A stretch of DNA of 64,000 bases. Source: Melanopsichium pennsylvanicum (Eukaryota > Basidiomycota > Ustilaginomycetes > Ustilaginales). The stretch spans positions 682,001-746,000 of the forward strand of contig OAPG01000008.1 in assembly GCA_900208305.1 (NCBI GenBank). The letters are read 5' to 3'. The notes under the pieces were generated by a model. It ran no database searches and was not told the DNA's origin. It saw only the letters and a program-made list of their open reading frames with translations. The position numbers were made by a program, and so were the translations under genes. Positions 23,917 through 33,865 of this stretch are shown here, piece after piece; the first letter of the stretch is position 1; each line of letters opens with the position of its first letter.

Positions 23917-25468
23917 CCTTGAAGGTCTCCGCCCCAACGGAGTGCGTCGAGGTATCGTGAGAACTGTAGTCGATTGCTTAGCAAGCCTAGGAAATGTGTC
24001 GGAAGCGCCGATGGAAGTGGATGCCGGGCCTCAATGCGGCCTCATGAGGTGGAACGTGGCATGCCAAAAGCCAGCAATTCTTTGCCTTGCGAGTTGGCCA
24101 CAGCAAAACGAGGTACAAGTGAAGAAGGAGAGCGACGGAAACTGGACAGAGATGGAGAAGCAGAAAGTCGACGTGATGGGTCTATGATGCGAGTAAGGTT
24201 GGCTGGACCCTGGACGAGCGTGCTGCGTGTTGGTTGCAGAAGTCCTAAACCTAAAAATGTACACAACAATCTGAAAGTGTCACATTTCGGAACGTGACGC
24301 GTATCCGAATAAGCGCGTATCGTCTTCGTCCCGACAAGAAGCCAGATCGAGTTGCTACATCCGTACAGATGCCTTTCATTTACGTCCGACCTGGAAGGAT
24401 CATACGCTTGCGCCTGACCTAGCACGAGAAGACGCAAGAACGACAAAAAAATCAAAGAGCAATTCATGCTGCTCAAGCCGGAAACCCGGAGGCAATACCC
24501 TACTCAGAATCTCAGCGGTTGGACAGAGCAACTCAAGCTCCTTGGAGTATCGTAAATCCCACACGTCATGCACTTCTTTGAACCTTGATCACGCTGTAAC
24601 ACTAAGATAAATCAGAGCAACTCCGCAGAAGCATCCTGCTTTTAATGATCAAACTCACACTTAGATATCGGTTGGGTAGGTATCACGAGTCAGCGCCACC
24701 ACCTGTCCTTGTAGACCGACTCTGCCATGAAGTGCATTCAACACAGCTTCGATCAGTCCAAGGCGCAAGCGCATACTCCACTTCGCGAACGATGACTCAT
24801 CTCGGAGTAGAGCGGGACTCTCGCAATCGGATATTCCGTACTATGCCACCTCGGAACAGCCACTCTAGAGAAAAACAAATTGTTTGCGTTGTGGCATTGT
24901 AGGATGCTTTCGAGGATTCGCCGATCTCGGTTGAATGCCCCAGTCTCACGGACGGTTTAAGTGTCGGCTCTGGCCCGAGCTGAGAGATTCATCCGGCGGA
25001 CTCCATCGAGTTCAACCCGTTATTCCTCTGGACACTCGGAGGCTGTTCTGGAAGCCGCTCGAGCCTTATCCAGGCACTGCATCTCACAATCATCGCCATG
25101 GCGATGCTAAAGCTCATCACACAACTGCCTGCCGAGTCCAGAAACAAAGCCAAAGCCAACGAAGAAAAAATCTAACCATTTGCTGCAGCTGAGTCGGCGC
25201 TGTTCTTGTTCTGGCTCAGACGGTTGGACCTAGCACTGCCACCCACCGACCGGACTCTCACTTCTGCCTTTCAGCGACATCTCAAGTATATAAGGTGCCT
25301 CCGCTTTGTCAGCCTACCAATTGTCAAGACTGTCTCGAACTCGTCTTTATACACACAGACGAATCCAAATCATACATCTGTAGAACTCATCTGCGAACGA
25401 AACCCAACAGAAGAATCTCACGGAACAACAGTACTACCCTCGAAGCCACAGCCGATACCTCCTTCGCG
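23917..25468. other. Divergent intergenic region between MDM1 and the secreted protein gene
   Basis: About 1.55 kb. Holds a doubtful minus-strand ORF with a signal-like N-terminus (24042-24467). The right part, upstream of the secreted protein, has no recognisable gene; the sequence TATATAAGG near 25287 could be a TATA element about 180 bp before that start codon. Confidence 0.4.
24042..24467 (-). CDS. Doubtful small secreted protein ORF
   Basis: A 141-codon frame from an ATG at 24467. The first 20 residues (MNCSLIFLSFLRLLVLGQAQ) look like a signal peptide with a plausible cleavage after AQA. The remainder has few cysteines and no recognised domain. It lies 125 bp upstream of MDM1 on the same strand, so it could equally be untranslated leader or promoter of MDM1. 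Reported because smut genomes are rich in small secreted proteins, but the evidence is thin. Confidence 0.22.
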   Translation of the reverse strand: MNCSLIFLSFLRLLVLGQAQAYDPSRSDVNERHLYGCSNSIWLLVGTKTIRAYSDTRHVPKCDTFRLLCTFLGLGLLQPTRSTLVQGPANLTRIIDPSRRLSASPSLSSFRRSPSSLVPRFAVANSQGKELLAFGMPRSTS

Positions 25469-26443
25469 ATGGTCCACCTCACGATCGCTTTCAGAGCTCT
25501 ACTCGCCGTGATTACCCTGGTGTCCGCTCGCACCAATGCACACCCGGTCTCGCCTTCCCGGGCTTCAGTCTCAAACTACGCTCGCTCCGTAAACTTCCAC
25601 AACGGTGTCGCAGCCCCGCTCAAGAACCGATTCTACGACATCATCCTCTTTGCTGATGGCCAGGGCGGCAATGAAGAATTCTCTGGCATCTCCATCAAAG
25701 ACATCAACATCAAGAACGTCATGCAGGGACCCGAGGGGCACGGTCCTCCCTCCTACCTCCAGAAGGACGAAGTTGAAAAAGAACGTGGCAAAGAAGAATC
25801 TTACGGTGACAAATCGGAGGGGAAAAGCTTCAAGGGTGGCCATGAGACCAAGGGCGAAGAAAGCAAGTCTGGCAAGGATCAAGATGGAGGGTCGGAAGGA
25901 CAAAAGGGTGGCAAGAAAAGCGGTGATTACAGCGAGGGAAAGAGCGAGAAGGCCGGTGAATATAGCCAAGGTAAGGGAGATAAAGGCGAAGATGTAGGAG
26001 GTAAGGCAGCAGAAGGCAAGTATGGAAGCTATGGCATGAAAGAAGGCAGTTCTGAGCATGACGACAAACACGGCTCTTCTAGCGGGGCCGAGACAGAGTC
26101 TAGCAAGGGGGACAAGAAGTCTGGCAAGATCGACGACAAGTACTCTGGCAAACATGGAAGACCGGAAGGCAAGGAGGGCGAATCTGGCAAGGGCGAGGGC
26201 AAAGGCAGCGGGGGTATGAATGGTGGCTCCGGATGCAACAGCGAAGGAAAAGACAAAAGCAAGCCCAAGGACGTCTTCATTGGCGGCAGCTCTTGTCAAG
26301 GTGAACACGACGGCGACGATGATGACGGCAAGTTAGCCATGGATGTGGGTGGATCTGAAAACAGCGGTGTGGGCGGCGACGGTAGCAGGGGGACTTCCGA
26401 CGAGGGCAAATTTGGCGGAAAAGGAGATGAACCATCGTATTAG
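25469..26443 (+). CDS. Secreted Gly/Lys/Ser/Glu-rich repetitive protein, effector candidate
   Basis: A 324-aa single-exon protein. Residues 1-24 form a signal peptide with a hydrophobic core and a cleavage site after TNA. A non-repetitive region follows to about residue 90 (including RFYDIILFADGQGG). From there to the end the sequence is built of degenerate Gly-Lys-Ser/Glu units (GKSE, KGGH, SGKDQ, GDKKSG types), with no hydrophobic segment and only two cysteines in the repeat part. It is therefore predicted secreted, soluble and disordered. I know no enzymatic family for it; smut effectors often have this form, so a role at the plant interface or in the cell wall is inference. The upstream in-frame extension to 25295 lacks a signal and is ignored. 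The antisense frame is a shadow. Confidence 0.8.
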   Translation: MVHLTIAFRALLAVITLVSARTNAHPVSPSRASVSNYARSVNFHNGVAAPLKNRFYDIILFADGQGGNEEFSGISIKDINIKNVMQGPEGHGPPSYLQKDEVEKERGKEESYGDKSEGKSFKGGHETKGEESKSGKDQDGGSEGQKGGKKSGDYSEGKSEKAGEYSQGKGDKGEDVGGKAAEGKYGSYGMKEGSSEHDDKHGSSSGAETESSKGDKKSGKIDDKYSGKHGRPEGKEGESGKGEGKGSGGMNGGSGCNSEGKDKSKPKDVFIGGSSCQGEHDGDDDDGKLAMDVGGSENSGVGGDGSRGTSDEGKFGGKGDEPSY

Positions 26444-27609
26444 CGCAACGAAGGTGCCACACGTTACGCACGATTCGTAACGCTGCCGATCCTGATTCCA
26501 GCTTCTTACATATCATACAGTATGCTGCTTTCCTTTTGCAAAGTCAACTTCATACCTAACAGGGCTGTATATCTCCGTCTTGCTTGCTCGTCGAGCGAAT
26601 GTTTAAATAACACTTCTTCATCTTTCAGTCGCCAATGCCGGTGACAATCAGGCTTCACCTTTGTAAACTCATGTGCTGTTAAAATCTTCAATTTCTAGTC
26701 TGTTCTCTTACCCCTCTTGTTGGGTGTTGTTGAAACGTGTGCCTGTTCTTGATGCCAAAATCTGATATTGTTGGCTTCCGAGCCCGAGAGGACGGCTTTG
26801 CGGGGTCTGTAGAATGACGCAGACTCGCATGTGATTGCCAAGACTCTGTGTGTGTGGGGTATGCTTTTCCTTTCGTAATTTATCGCGGGTACTAAGAAAA
26901 GAAAATTCCGTCGCCAACCCGCCACCCCGCCGCCCCCACCCTCACTTCTTTTCTCGGCTGTCAAATAGAGCGACCGACCGTATGAAGGGTCTAGCCGAAT
27001 TTTGCGGTGTCGGAGAACTCCTTTCCGCGGTCAAGGGGAACCGAAACAAAACCAAACGAATTAAAAAGATTCTCAGGCACACTGCTGAACAAGACAACAA
27101 ACCTTCTTGGTGAGTGGGAGTTTCACCGGTGACTAGCTGTCGGAGCTTGCCCAATTGTATGCCACCCCCGCCCATGTCTCATCCCACATGCAGCAAGATC
27201 AGGCTTGGCAGAAGAAGAGAAAAGTATCCGCGCTGACCAACGCTGCTGAGTATTCAGTGTAGACAGAGGGTCGAGGCTCAAATTTGCTCTGCAGTGCAGG
27301 GAAAGGGCGAGAGACCCTGCGCTCAGTTGACACCAAGAGGTTAGAGTTCTTGGCGTTCTAAGCACAGCATGTGTTCGAAGGGCTGTACAGCTTTCTTTCA
27401 ATATAGAGGTGCTGGCTATCTTGGTGGACACTTCACTCTTCACCATTGCCATCCATACCCCCTTCGTACACTCACAAGTTAGATCTAACTCCATAGATAC
27501 CCTCCTGAGCACATCTAGAGCGCAAATAGACCTATCACATACCCTGACTCGCCACCGCTTCAGCGTCATCACTTTGATCTCACAAGAACCTCACTCACAA
27601 ACGAGCATC
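26444..27609. other. Intergenic region upstream of the Pmp3 gene
   Basis: About 1.17 kb between two plus-strand genes. Open frames are short and carry no domain. The last 200 bp are probably leader of the Pmp3-like gene. Confidence 0.4.
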
Positions 27610-28502
27610 ATGTCAAAACTCCTCCGAAATGGCATTCCTCGAACCGGAGATGGCAAGATCGACTTTTCATGGAAGATTCATTACGGTTTTACTGAATTGA
27701 TTGTCATTCTTGGCTTCCTCTTTCCGCCTCTCGCCGTTTCAATTCGATTGGTATTGGAAAAGATTTCCTCATCAACGTCCCTCTCACCATCTGTTGAATT
27801 ATTCCGGGTCACATACATAATTGGTTCATTCAAAATGTGCTCAACAACGATATGAAAGCTCGAACGCCCAAATGGGCTATCCAGCATGGTCTGGTAAATG
27901 ACCGACCTGCGAAAAAGTTGTTGAAGAAGAGGGAGTGGACAGGAAGTTACAAAGACAGGTTGCCGCCAAATCAGAGGATGGTATATGACGATGAAGGAAA
28001 TGCGCATGTGGTAGAGGAAGTCGAGAAGGTGGGTGTGGCAGATAGGATGGCGTCATGGAATGTGCATGCTGCCGATGGTGCGAAAGAGCACAAGATAGCT
28101 TTGGTGGAGCCGGATAGATATATCAACGAAGATTCTTCCCAACCCAAGATCAGCTACGCAAATCTCGAAAGGAGCAAGCCGTCGAAGCTAGGCAGATTTA
28201 AGCGCAGCAGCAACAAGGTTTCACCATTAGCGTCAACAGCAGAGCGTGGCTGGGTGGACTTCCGACACAGGAGAAGCAGCACGGCCAGCACCGCTTCCAG
28301 CAGCACAAGCGGTGGAGCTGTCACCCCTGAAGATCCAATCACACTTTTGCGCCAAGCTCCCATATTACTAGCAACAGGAAGGAACGTACAGAGGAAAATG
28401 CGGCACCTCGGGGTACACAAGACGATATTTTCTCTCACGAATTCTGAGCCCTGCCCGGAAAAGTGCCGCGCCCTTTCACTCTCAAACACCTTGTGTTTCT
28501 AG
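27610..28502 (+). pseudogene. Pmp3/UPF0057-domain membrane protein gene with two frame lesions
   Basis: Encodes a long fungal Pmp3 (stress-responsive proteolipid) protein: a short N-terminus from ATG 27610, a membrane domain beginning LIVILGFLFPPLAVSIR, and a 230-residue hydrophilic C-terminus. After SIR (ends 27747) the homologous text continues in another frame (GIGKDFLINVPLTIC from 27750), consistent with loss of one T at about 27748. That frame then meets TGA at 27795, after which IIPGHIHNWFIQN and the rest continue open to 28502. There is no room for an intron between SIR and GIG. So the gene as written cannot make the full protein. Because all flanking codons are conserved, the lesions are either recent or sequence errors; a functional gene is possible if they are errors. 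Pmp3 proteins set membrane potential and ion tolerance. Confidence 0.6.
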
Positions 28503-28649
28503 TCAGCACTTTGGACAACTTGATGCTCAATCTTTCGTTCCTGCGCCACCAGCACACAATTAAGTGAGACTCAAGAAGCATGAGACGTCCCATTTCAAAG
28601 TATAAAAATCGTCCAGTGCCAAGTCTGAGAGACGCGCAAGGCTTTGATT

Positions 28650-30107
28650 CTACATGGGCGGCCATTCCGGCTGGCCCAAGTTGTTCCAGACTCCAAGCTC
28701 AATATCGCCCTTGACACCTAGCTCCTTCAAGCTCCCCTTTGGAGTTCCTGCGCCAGGTTTGACCCCAGATCCCTCGACGAGTGCTGGACCTTGCTTGTTC
28801 GGCCAACTGCTCCTATCGAGCATGTGGGAATAGCTGATCAACGCAGCTCTGATATAGCATGCTGTGGCTGCAGGCGTCAAGTATCTGTCGGTCAACGTTC
28901 TCTTTGCGTTCTCGGCGATTCTCTGGCCTGTCGTTGCACTGGATGTGTTGGCAGAAAGAACAGCGGATTTCGAGTCGGTTTCTTCCTGGATCAACTGCTT
29001 CACCGTGCTCGGAAGGTTTTCAAAATAGCTGCCTGGGAGAAGAATATGGTTCTGATCAGGCGAGGTAGGGGCGTCGATAAGGGCGGGATGAAAATGTTGC
29101 GTCCACTCTAGCTTATGCATAATGACCGTGCTCTGACAACCAAGGATGAACTTGCTCCGACCTGAATAGGCCACGCCTTCCGAATGGATAAGGAACTTGT
29201 GCCTACAGTGTTCGGGAGGGGACACAATCTTTCCAATGGTCGGGCCTTCTTCCCAGAAGCTGGTTCTCTTTACGTCTGACCAAGACTCGGTGCCGGGGCC
29301 AGTAGCGACAGAGAGCAGCGACTCGCGTGCTTTGATGCCGTTGCCTGCCAACGCATCACCTCGCCAAAAGGCCGGGTTGCTCTTCGAGTGCCAGGAAGTC
29401 TCGGCGTTAACAAGCTCCGCTTGTCGTCTGAACTCTGGGTAAGATGCAATCCCCGCTTCAGGCCAGCTCGCGAAGGAGAAGTCGGGGAACAAGTACTGAC
29501 CTTGGTCATCATGAACCCTTTTGTCCAGGACCCAGCCGGCACCTCTGCTACCGACTGGATCTGTGAATCCGTCAAAGTCAGCCGTGGAGATGACGAGTTC
29601 TATGCCTTCGATCAGCGCCTTTTCATCTTCACTTGCGCCCTGATACGCTGTCGAGAGCAGCTGCAGGGTGGATCTGACTCGACTCTGCCAATCCTTGACC
29701 TGAGCCCGAACAAAGATCTGACCATGCTTGATCACCAGATGTACGCAACCATGTCTGCAGTTCTGCGCAGCCTTCTGAACATCAGAGTATTTGATACCAC
29801 CTTTTCTCTTCCACGAGACTTGGTTAGAAGAAAGTTGAGGATAGAGTCGAGGGAATTCAGCGCTACATTGTGAAGAGGACAGGGAAAGGTCGTTTCGAAG
29901 TCGACTGCTGAGAGAAGGTAGAATCTTTCTAGTATCAGTGGTGAGCGTAGAAAGTTGGTAGTAGTTTGGAAAAAGTGTTGAAAGGGGGAGGATGGAGAAG
30001 ACGAGGCAGATGGCGACAAAGACCGCACCGAAGCCGGCCATGGGTGCGCCTCGGGCTGCTTCGAGCTTCGACATTGTGCGGTGATGAGGAGGTGCCATGT
30101 TGACCAT
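28650..30107 (-). CDS. GT90/CAP10-domain glycosyltransferase, type II membrane protein
   Basis: A 485-aa protein with a short basic cytosolic tail, one membrane anchor (about residues 22-45, FGAVFVAICLVFSILPL) and a lumenal domain of the CAP10 / glycosyltransferase family 90 kind. Family marks are the FWRGDALAGN segment, a DVKRTSFWEEG stretch, and CRHKFLIHSEGVAYSGRSK followed by FILGCQSTVIMHKLEWTQHF, matching the family's KYLLDVDG-WSGRF..LL.SGS pattern. Cryptococcus CAP10 acts in capsule synthesis and other members are xylosyltransferases; the substrate here cannot be told. I chose the ATG at 30107; ATGs at 30098 and 30074 are also possible. It runs in the same direction as EXO1 downstream of it. 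Confidence 0.85.
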   Translation of the reverse strand: MVNMAPPHHRTMSKLEAARGAPMAGFGAVFVAICLVFSILPLSTLFPNYYQLSTLTTDTRKILPSLSSRLRNDLSLSSSQCSAEFPRLYPQLSSNQVSWKRKGGIKYSDVQKAAQNCRHGCVHLVIKHGQIFVRAQVKDWQSRVRSTLQLLSTAYQGASEDEKALIEGIELVISTADFDGFTDPVGSRGAGWVLDKRVHDDQGQYLFPDFSFASWPEAGIASYPEFRRQAELVNAETSWHSKSNPAFWRGDALAGNGIKARESLLSVATGPGTESWSDVKRTSFWEEGPTIGKIVSPPEHCRHKFLIHSEGVAYSGRSKFILGCQSTVIMHKLEWTQHFHPALIDAPTSPDQNHILLPGSYFENLPSTVKQLIQEETDSKSAVLSANTSSATTGQRIAENAKRTLTDRYLTPAATACYIRAALISYSHMLDRSSWPNKQGPALVEGSGVKPGAGTPKGSLKELGVKGDIELGVWNNLGQPEWPPM

Positions 30108-30512
30108 CAATGATAGCAGTGAAGAGTAGAACAAGGTATGATGGTGGCTGGGAAGTTGGAAATCAGCGTTGAACAAGACCAACAAACGGTTGTGGTTGGA
30201 CAAGGCGGGACTCGCTTGGACCCCGTGAAAAGCACGATGTGTGCAGTTTCATTATTTCGAGGTTGGCTTTTCGTTATTTTTGGCGAATTAAATCACCGTA
30301 CCGTACCGTATGCATGCACGCACCGCATTGCACCGCAGTTCAGAAATGAAATGAAAAAACATTCACCGACCCGTGCTTTACCTAGTCTAATTTTCTTTTT
30401 ATTGTAAATATTATTTTCTGAGCATCCACACTCACACATAGTCGTCTCAGTGGGGACAAGGTGATATGGAAGGTAAATTACCATATTTCAATGCTGTTAT
30501 GCACAGCGCTAC
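30108..30512. other. Spacer between EXO1 and the GT90 gene
   Basis: About 400 bp holding the EXO1 3' region and the GT90 promoter, with a direct CCGTA repeat at 30297-30310. No gene is seen. Confidence 0.35.
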
Positions 30513-33053
30513 CTAGAAAGGGAACTGCCGAGACAGAGAAGTCGAAGCGATGGATGTCGATTCTGAGAATCGAAATTTGTCAAACAACCCACCGGTACCA
30601 CTGCCGCCGCCGCTGCCCACGGTGCTGCTTCTTGATTTTTGCTCCCCTTCTTCGCCCAACAGCAGCGTCGGACTGCGCTTGAGCATCTTGTTCGGCCTAG
30701 CACCACTTTCAACAGGCGTGCTCGTCGTCGTCCTGAGCTTGAGCACCGACGGCGACATGCTCAGCCCCATCGTTGTACCATTCACAGCGGTCGAGGTAGC
30801 ATCTGTAGACCGCCTTGGCAGTGTCGCCCTTCCACTAGCTTGCCTTTGCTCATGCTGTTGCTGCTGGGGCGTACTGGTGCTGTAGCGGAACGCTTCGAGC
30901 TTGGACATACTCGCACTGGTGTGTAGCATGGGTTTACGCGCACTGCCGCCCCTCGCCGCCAACGGTGTAGCAGGCTCTGCCACAACATCGTCATCATCGT
31001 CGTCGTCTTCCTCGCTCCCACCACTTTGCTTCGGTCGGCAACCCAAGAGCGGAGAGCTTGACAGCGTGTCCGACTCTCCCCCATCAATCGTATCGATCCT
31101 TGCACTGGCCCTTACTCCGCCTTGTACAGACGATGAAGCAGGCGAAGAAATGAAGCCGCTCCCCCCCGCACTTTCTGGCGAGGACAGGATTGCATCGCAC
31201 TCGGTCGAGGCGGAATGCATCCTCTTCCTTCCCCTCAACGGCGTTTGCGGTACCACCACAAGCGCACTCGAGCATGACGCTGTACTTTGTACCACCTGGG
31301 TTGCTATTACGCTCCCAAGCATGCTCTCAGTGGCTTGCGTTTGCCAGAGCTCCTGAGTATCCATAACAAGCGATTGTGACTCCCTTGCGGTTGACGGTTG
31401 AGGCGGACTGCTCGACTTGACAAAATCATGCATGTCGTGACAATCGTCATCCCAATATCCTGAATCGTTTGGGTCCTGGCGAGCTTTCGGCGGCGTCAGC
31501 TGGCCACCCAGGTGCAGGTACGCGTGGTCCAATTTCGCATGTTGCGACACTACAGGTGATTTGGATGTTGGAGTGGACTGCTTGCGAGCAAAGAATTTGC
31601 TCTGCATCGGCTTGGACTCTAGGCTTTCCGCCTGAGAAGACAAGATCGAGGTTGAGGCGGACGGAGATGCACGGTTGGTATCGCGAGGAGCAAGTGGCAC
31701 GCGTTCTTCTTTGGGTTTGCTTGGCTCTGCCTTGGCCTTGGTCGTGCCCCTGCTGCTCGATGAGCCACCAAAGAAGCTCTTCAAGCTCTGCAAGCCTGGC
31801 TCTGTGCTGATCACCTTCTTCTTGGCCGCAGACGAGGATGAATTCGCTCCAACAGAAGCACGATAGAAGCTGCTAGTCCCGTCATTGTTGTTGTTGCTGC
31901 TTCTGCTGCTGCCAGTCTGCGCCGGAAAGAGATTTGTGGGTAATGTAGTGCTTCGGTGTAGCAAATGCGGTCCAGACGTTCCGCTGGTCGAAGCGATGTT
32001 GTTAGTCGAGCTGCTACGCGTGCCGAGTGACTTCGATACACGGTCCACGATGGGCGTCCTTGCAATAGGATCGATGGTTCCCGCTGCTACCCCTCTGGCT
32101 ACCTCGTCCTCCATCGCAGCACCGATGAATGGTAACATGTCATCATGCGTACCATCGGGCAGCGGAGTGAGCGTAACGAGCTTTTGCGAACTTGGATCAA
32201 ATACTCTCTGATGGACGAAAGTCAACTCTGCTTTTCGAAACTCTCGCGAGTACGCGGGCGGAACACGCATTTTCCCCTCGAGCCGAACTGCTTGCAGCAC
32301 CTTGTCGACGGTCTTGTACCTCCTCAGAAGCCTATGCGCGTTTTTGAGCCCCATTCCCACGATGCTAGGCAGATAATCACAGCCAGACAGGATTGCCATT
32401 TGACGAAATTCGACTGGGGTCCAACCCGAGAGCGCGAGCTGCCTGTTGGTCCAGAATCTCTCTTGGAGCATCTCGACCGCATTGCCTGCCTGATCGAGTT
32501 TGAAGAGGACCGTCTTGCAACCAAAGACCAACAGGTCCGAATCCTCGGTGATAACGCCATCGATGAGTCCTTGTGCTTCCAAGTATGCCAATTGTGCGTC
32601 TGCCTCGTAGGGTGCTACGACGTATGGAATGCCTTGCTCTTTGAGCACCTTGATGAGCTGGTAGGCCATTTCGGGGGTGATGTCGACGCATTTGCTGTAG
32701 ACGTCCCTGGCTTGCTGGATTTTGCCTTGTTGTTCGAGGTCATTTGCCTTTTGCATATTTACGGCTCGACGTTGTTCTCGGTCATCTTCGGTACCTCGTT
32801 TGGCAGGAAGTTTATCACCGTCGAAAACCAGATAGGGTTTCACGCCGAAATGTTGGAGCATGCGAATGCGACTGAGTGCGTGAGCGATGTAGCGCGGGGT
32901 AGGGTCACCGAGAACAATCTCGCGAGCACAACCATAGGCGCCACGATGAAGCCAGACATAGGCATCGACGCCAAGTGTTTTGCCGGCATAGGTCGAGACA
33001 TGGACAGTTGTCTGAATCTCTTTGAGCAGGGGAAGGAGGCCTTGGATACCCAT
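30513..33053 (-). CDS. EXO1: Exonuclease 1 (Rad2/XPG family 5'-3' exonuclease)
   Basis: A single-exon 846-aa nuclease for mismatch repair, double-strand-end resection and flap removal. The N-terminal XPG-N domain opens MGIQGLLPLLKEIQTTVHVS with VDAYVWLHRGAYGCA, VFDGDKLPAKRGTEDDRE; the XPG-I domain has YVVAPYEADAQLAYLEAQG and ITEDSDLLVFGC, supplying the acidic metal-binding residues; the helix-hairpin-helix has SGCDYLPSIVGMGLKNAHRLLRRYK. The C-terminal half (from about residue 330) is Ser-rich and disordered. Two short linear motifs stand out: LQSLKSFF near residue 421, resembling a degenerate PCNA box, and QSKFF near residue 485, resembling the Mlh1-interacting peptide of yeast Exo1. Those two roles are inference. 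Confidence 0.97.
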   Translation of the reverse strand: MGIQGLLPLLKEIQTTVHVSTYAGKTLGVDAYVWLHRGAYGCAREIVLGDPTPRYIAHALSRIRMLQHFGVKPYLVFDGDKLPAKRGTEDDREQRRAVNMQKANDLEQQGKIQQARDVYSKCVDITPEMAYQLIKVLKEQGIPYVVAPYEADAQLAYLEAQGLIDGVITEDSDLLVFGCKTVLFKLDQAGNAVEMLQERFWTNRQLALSGWTPVEFRQMAILSGCDYLPSIVGMGLKNAHRLLRRYKTVDKVLQAVRLEGKMRVPPAYSREFRKAELTFVHQRVFDPSSQKLVTLTPLPDGTHDDMLPFIGAAMEDEVARGVAAGTIDPIARTPIVDRVSKSLGTRSSSTNNIASTSGTSGPHLLHRSTTLPTNLFPAQTGSSRSSNNNNDGTSSFYRASVGANSSSSAAKKKVISTEPGLQSLKSFFGGSSSSRGTTKAKAEPSKPKEERVPLAPRDTNRASPSASTSILSSQAESLESKPMQSKFFARKQSTPTSKSPVVSQHAKLDHAYLHLGGQLTPPKARQDPNDSGYWDDDCHDMHDFVKSSSPPQPSTARESQSLVMDTQELWQTQATESMLGSVIATQVVQSTASCSSALVVVPQTPLRGRKRMHSASTECDAILSSPESAGGSGFISSPASSSVQGGVRASARIDTIDGGESDTLSSSPLLGCRPKQSGGSEEDDDDDDDVVAEPATPLAARGGSARKPMLHTSASMSKLEAFRYSTSTPQQQQHEQRQASGRATLPRRSTDATSTAVNGTTMGLSMSPSVLKLRTTTSTPVESGARPNKMLKRSPTLLLGEEGEQKSRSSTVGSGGGSGTGGLFDKFRFSESTSIASTSLSRQFPF

Positions 33054-33865
33054 GATGGAGTAAGAAGGCGATTAGCCTATTGCTTGCAAGATGTTGGGCT
33101 GCGTCTTATGTTGAAGTCTCCCATTCATGCTTTGGCCGTTGTTGATCGTGGTGGGGAGATCAATGATAGAAGTAACAAGCTCCCTGAGCTGCTTGTTGGC
33201 GTGTTGTGGAGGAGCATTCGGGCATCGTTGGCATTTGTGTGCCTCGTAGCACCGTGTACAGTGAATTAATTTAAACTATAATTTGTACCCAACTGCAACT
33301 GCAACTGCAACCGCAATTTTATTTTATTTCTTTTCTTTTGGCTTGATCATGTACCTTTTTTGGCTTTCGTGTGTGTTTCGTGCTTGGCTGTCTTCTCTCT
33401 TGGACTACGTGCACGATTAACACGACTTTTGGTGTTACACACGCTCTTGACGCGACACGCGACACGCGACTCGCGACTCACAGACTGTGACTGTGACTGG
33501 CTTGAGAACGTCGCTTCCCCGATGTTAGAATGGGATCGGGTCGACTGAGCTAGATCCAAATCGATGCGTGCAAAGTTCTTTGTCACCTGTCGATTTCCCA
33601 CTTTGGTTCGTCCACATCCGCAACCTTGCCCGACCTTTGAAATCACCATCAACATTGTCTCGAACAACACATTGCAACACATTGTGTTACGATACACTCA
33701 AAGCGACTCTGAAATAGAGTTGCTATACAAGCTGGACTCCCTTGCCTAGCCTGACACGAGCCTTCTGCCTCTGTCACACGCTTCCGTTTGGGTCAAGGCT
33801 CTCGACGTCGCAACATCTCCTCAAACTTGCTCACATCAATTACTTTTGTACATTGGTTTCAAAAT
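33054..33865. promoter_or_regulatory. Divergent promoter region of EXO1 and SMD1
   Basis: About 810 bp with no gene. A CTGCAA hexamer tandem occurs near 33292-33312 and a CGCGACA tandem near 33451-33475. A degenerate relative of the palindromic motif (GTACAGTGAATTAATT) is near 33256-33271. Confidence 0.4.

Noticed and set aside
27795..27797. Programmed TGA readthrough in the Pmp3 gene
   Set aside because: The following bases are ATT, not the CTA context known for readthrough, and an independent frame shift 47 bases earlier would also have to be bypassed.
32145..33269. 374-codon plus-strand frame opposite EXO1
   Set aside because: Antisense to the XPG-N/XPG-I domains, whose conservation explains the open frame.
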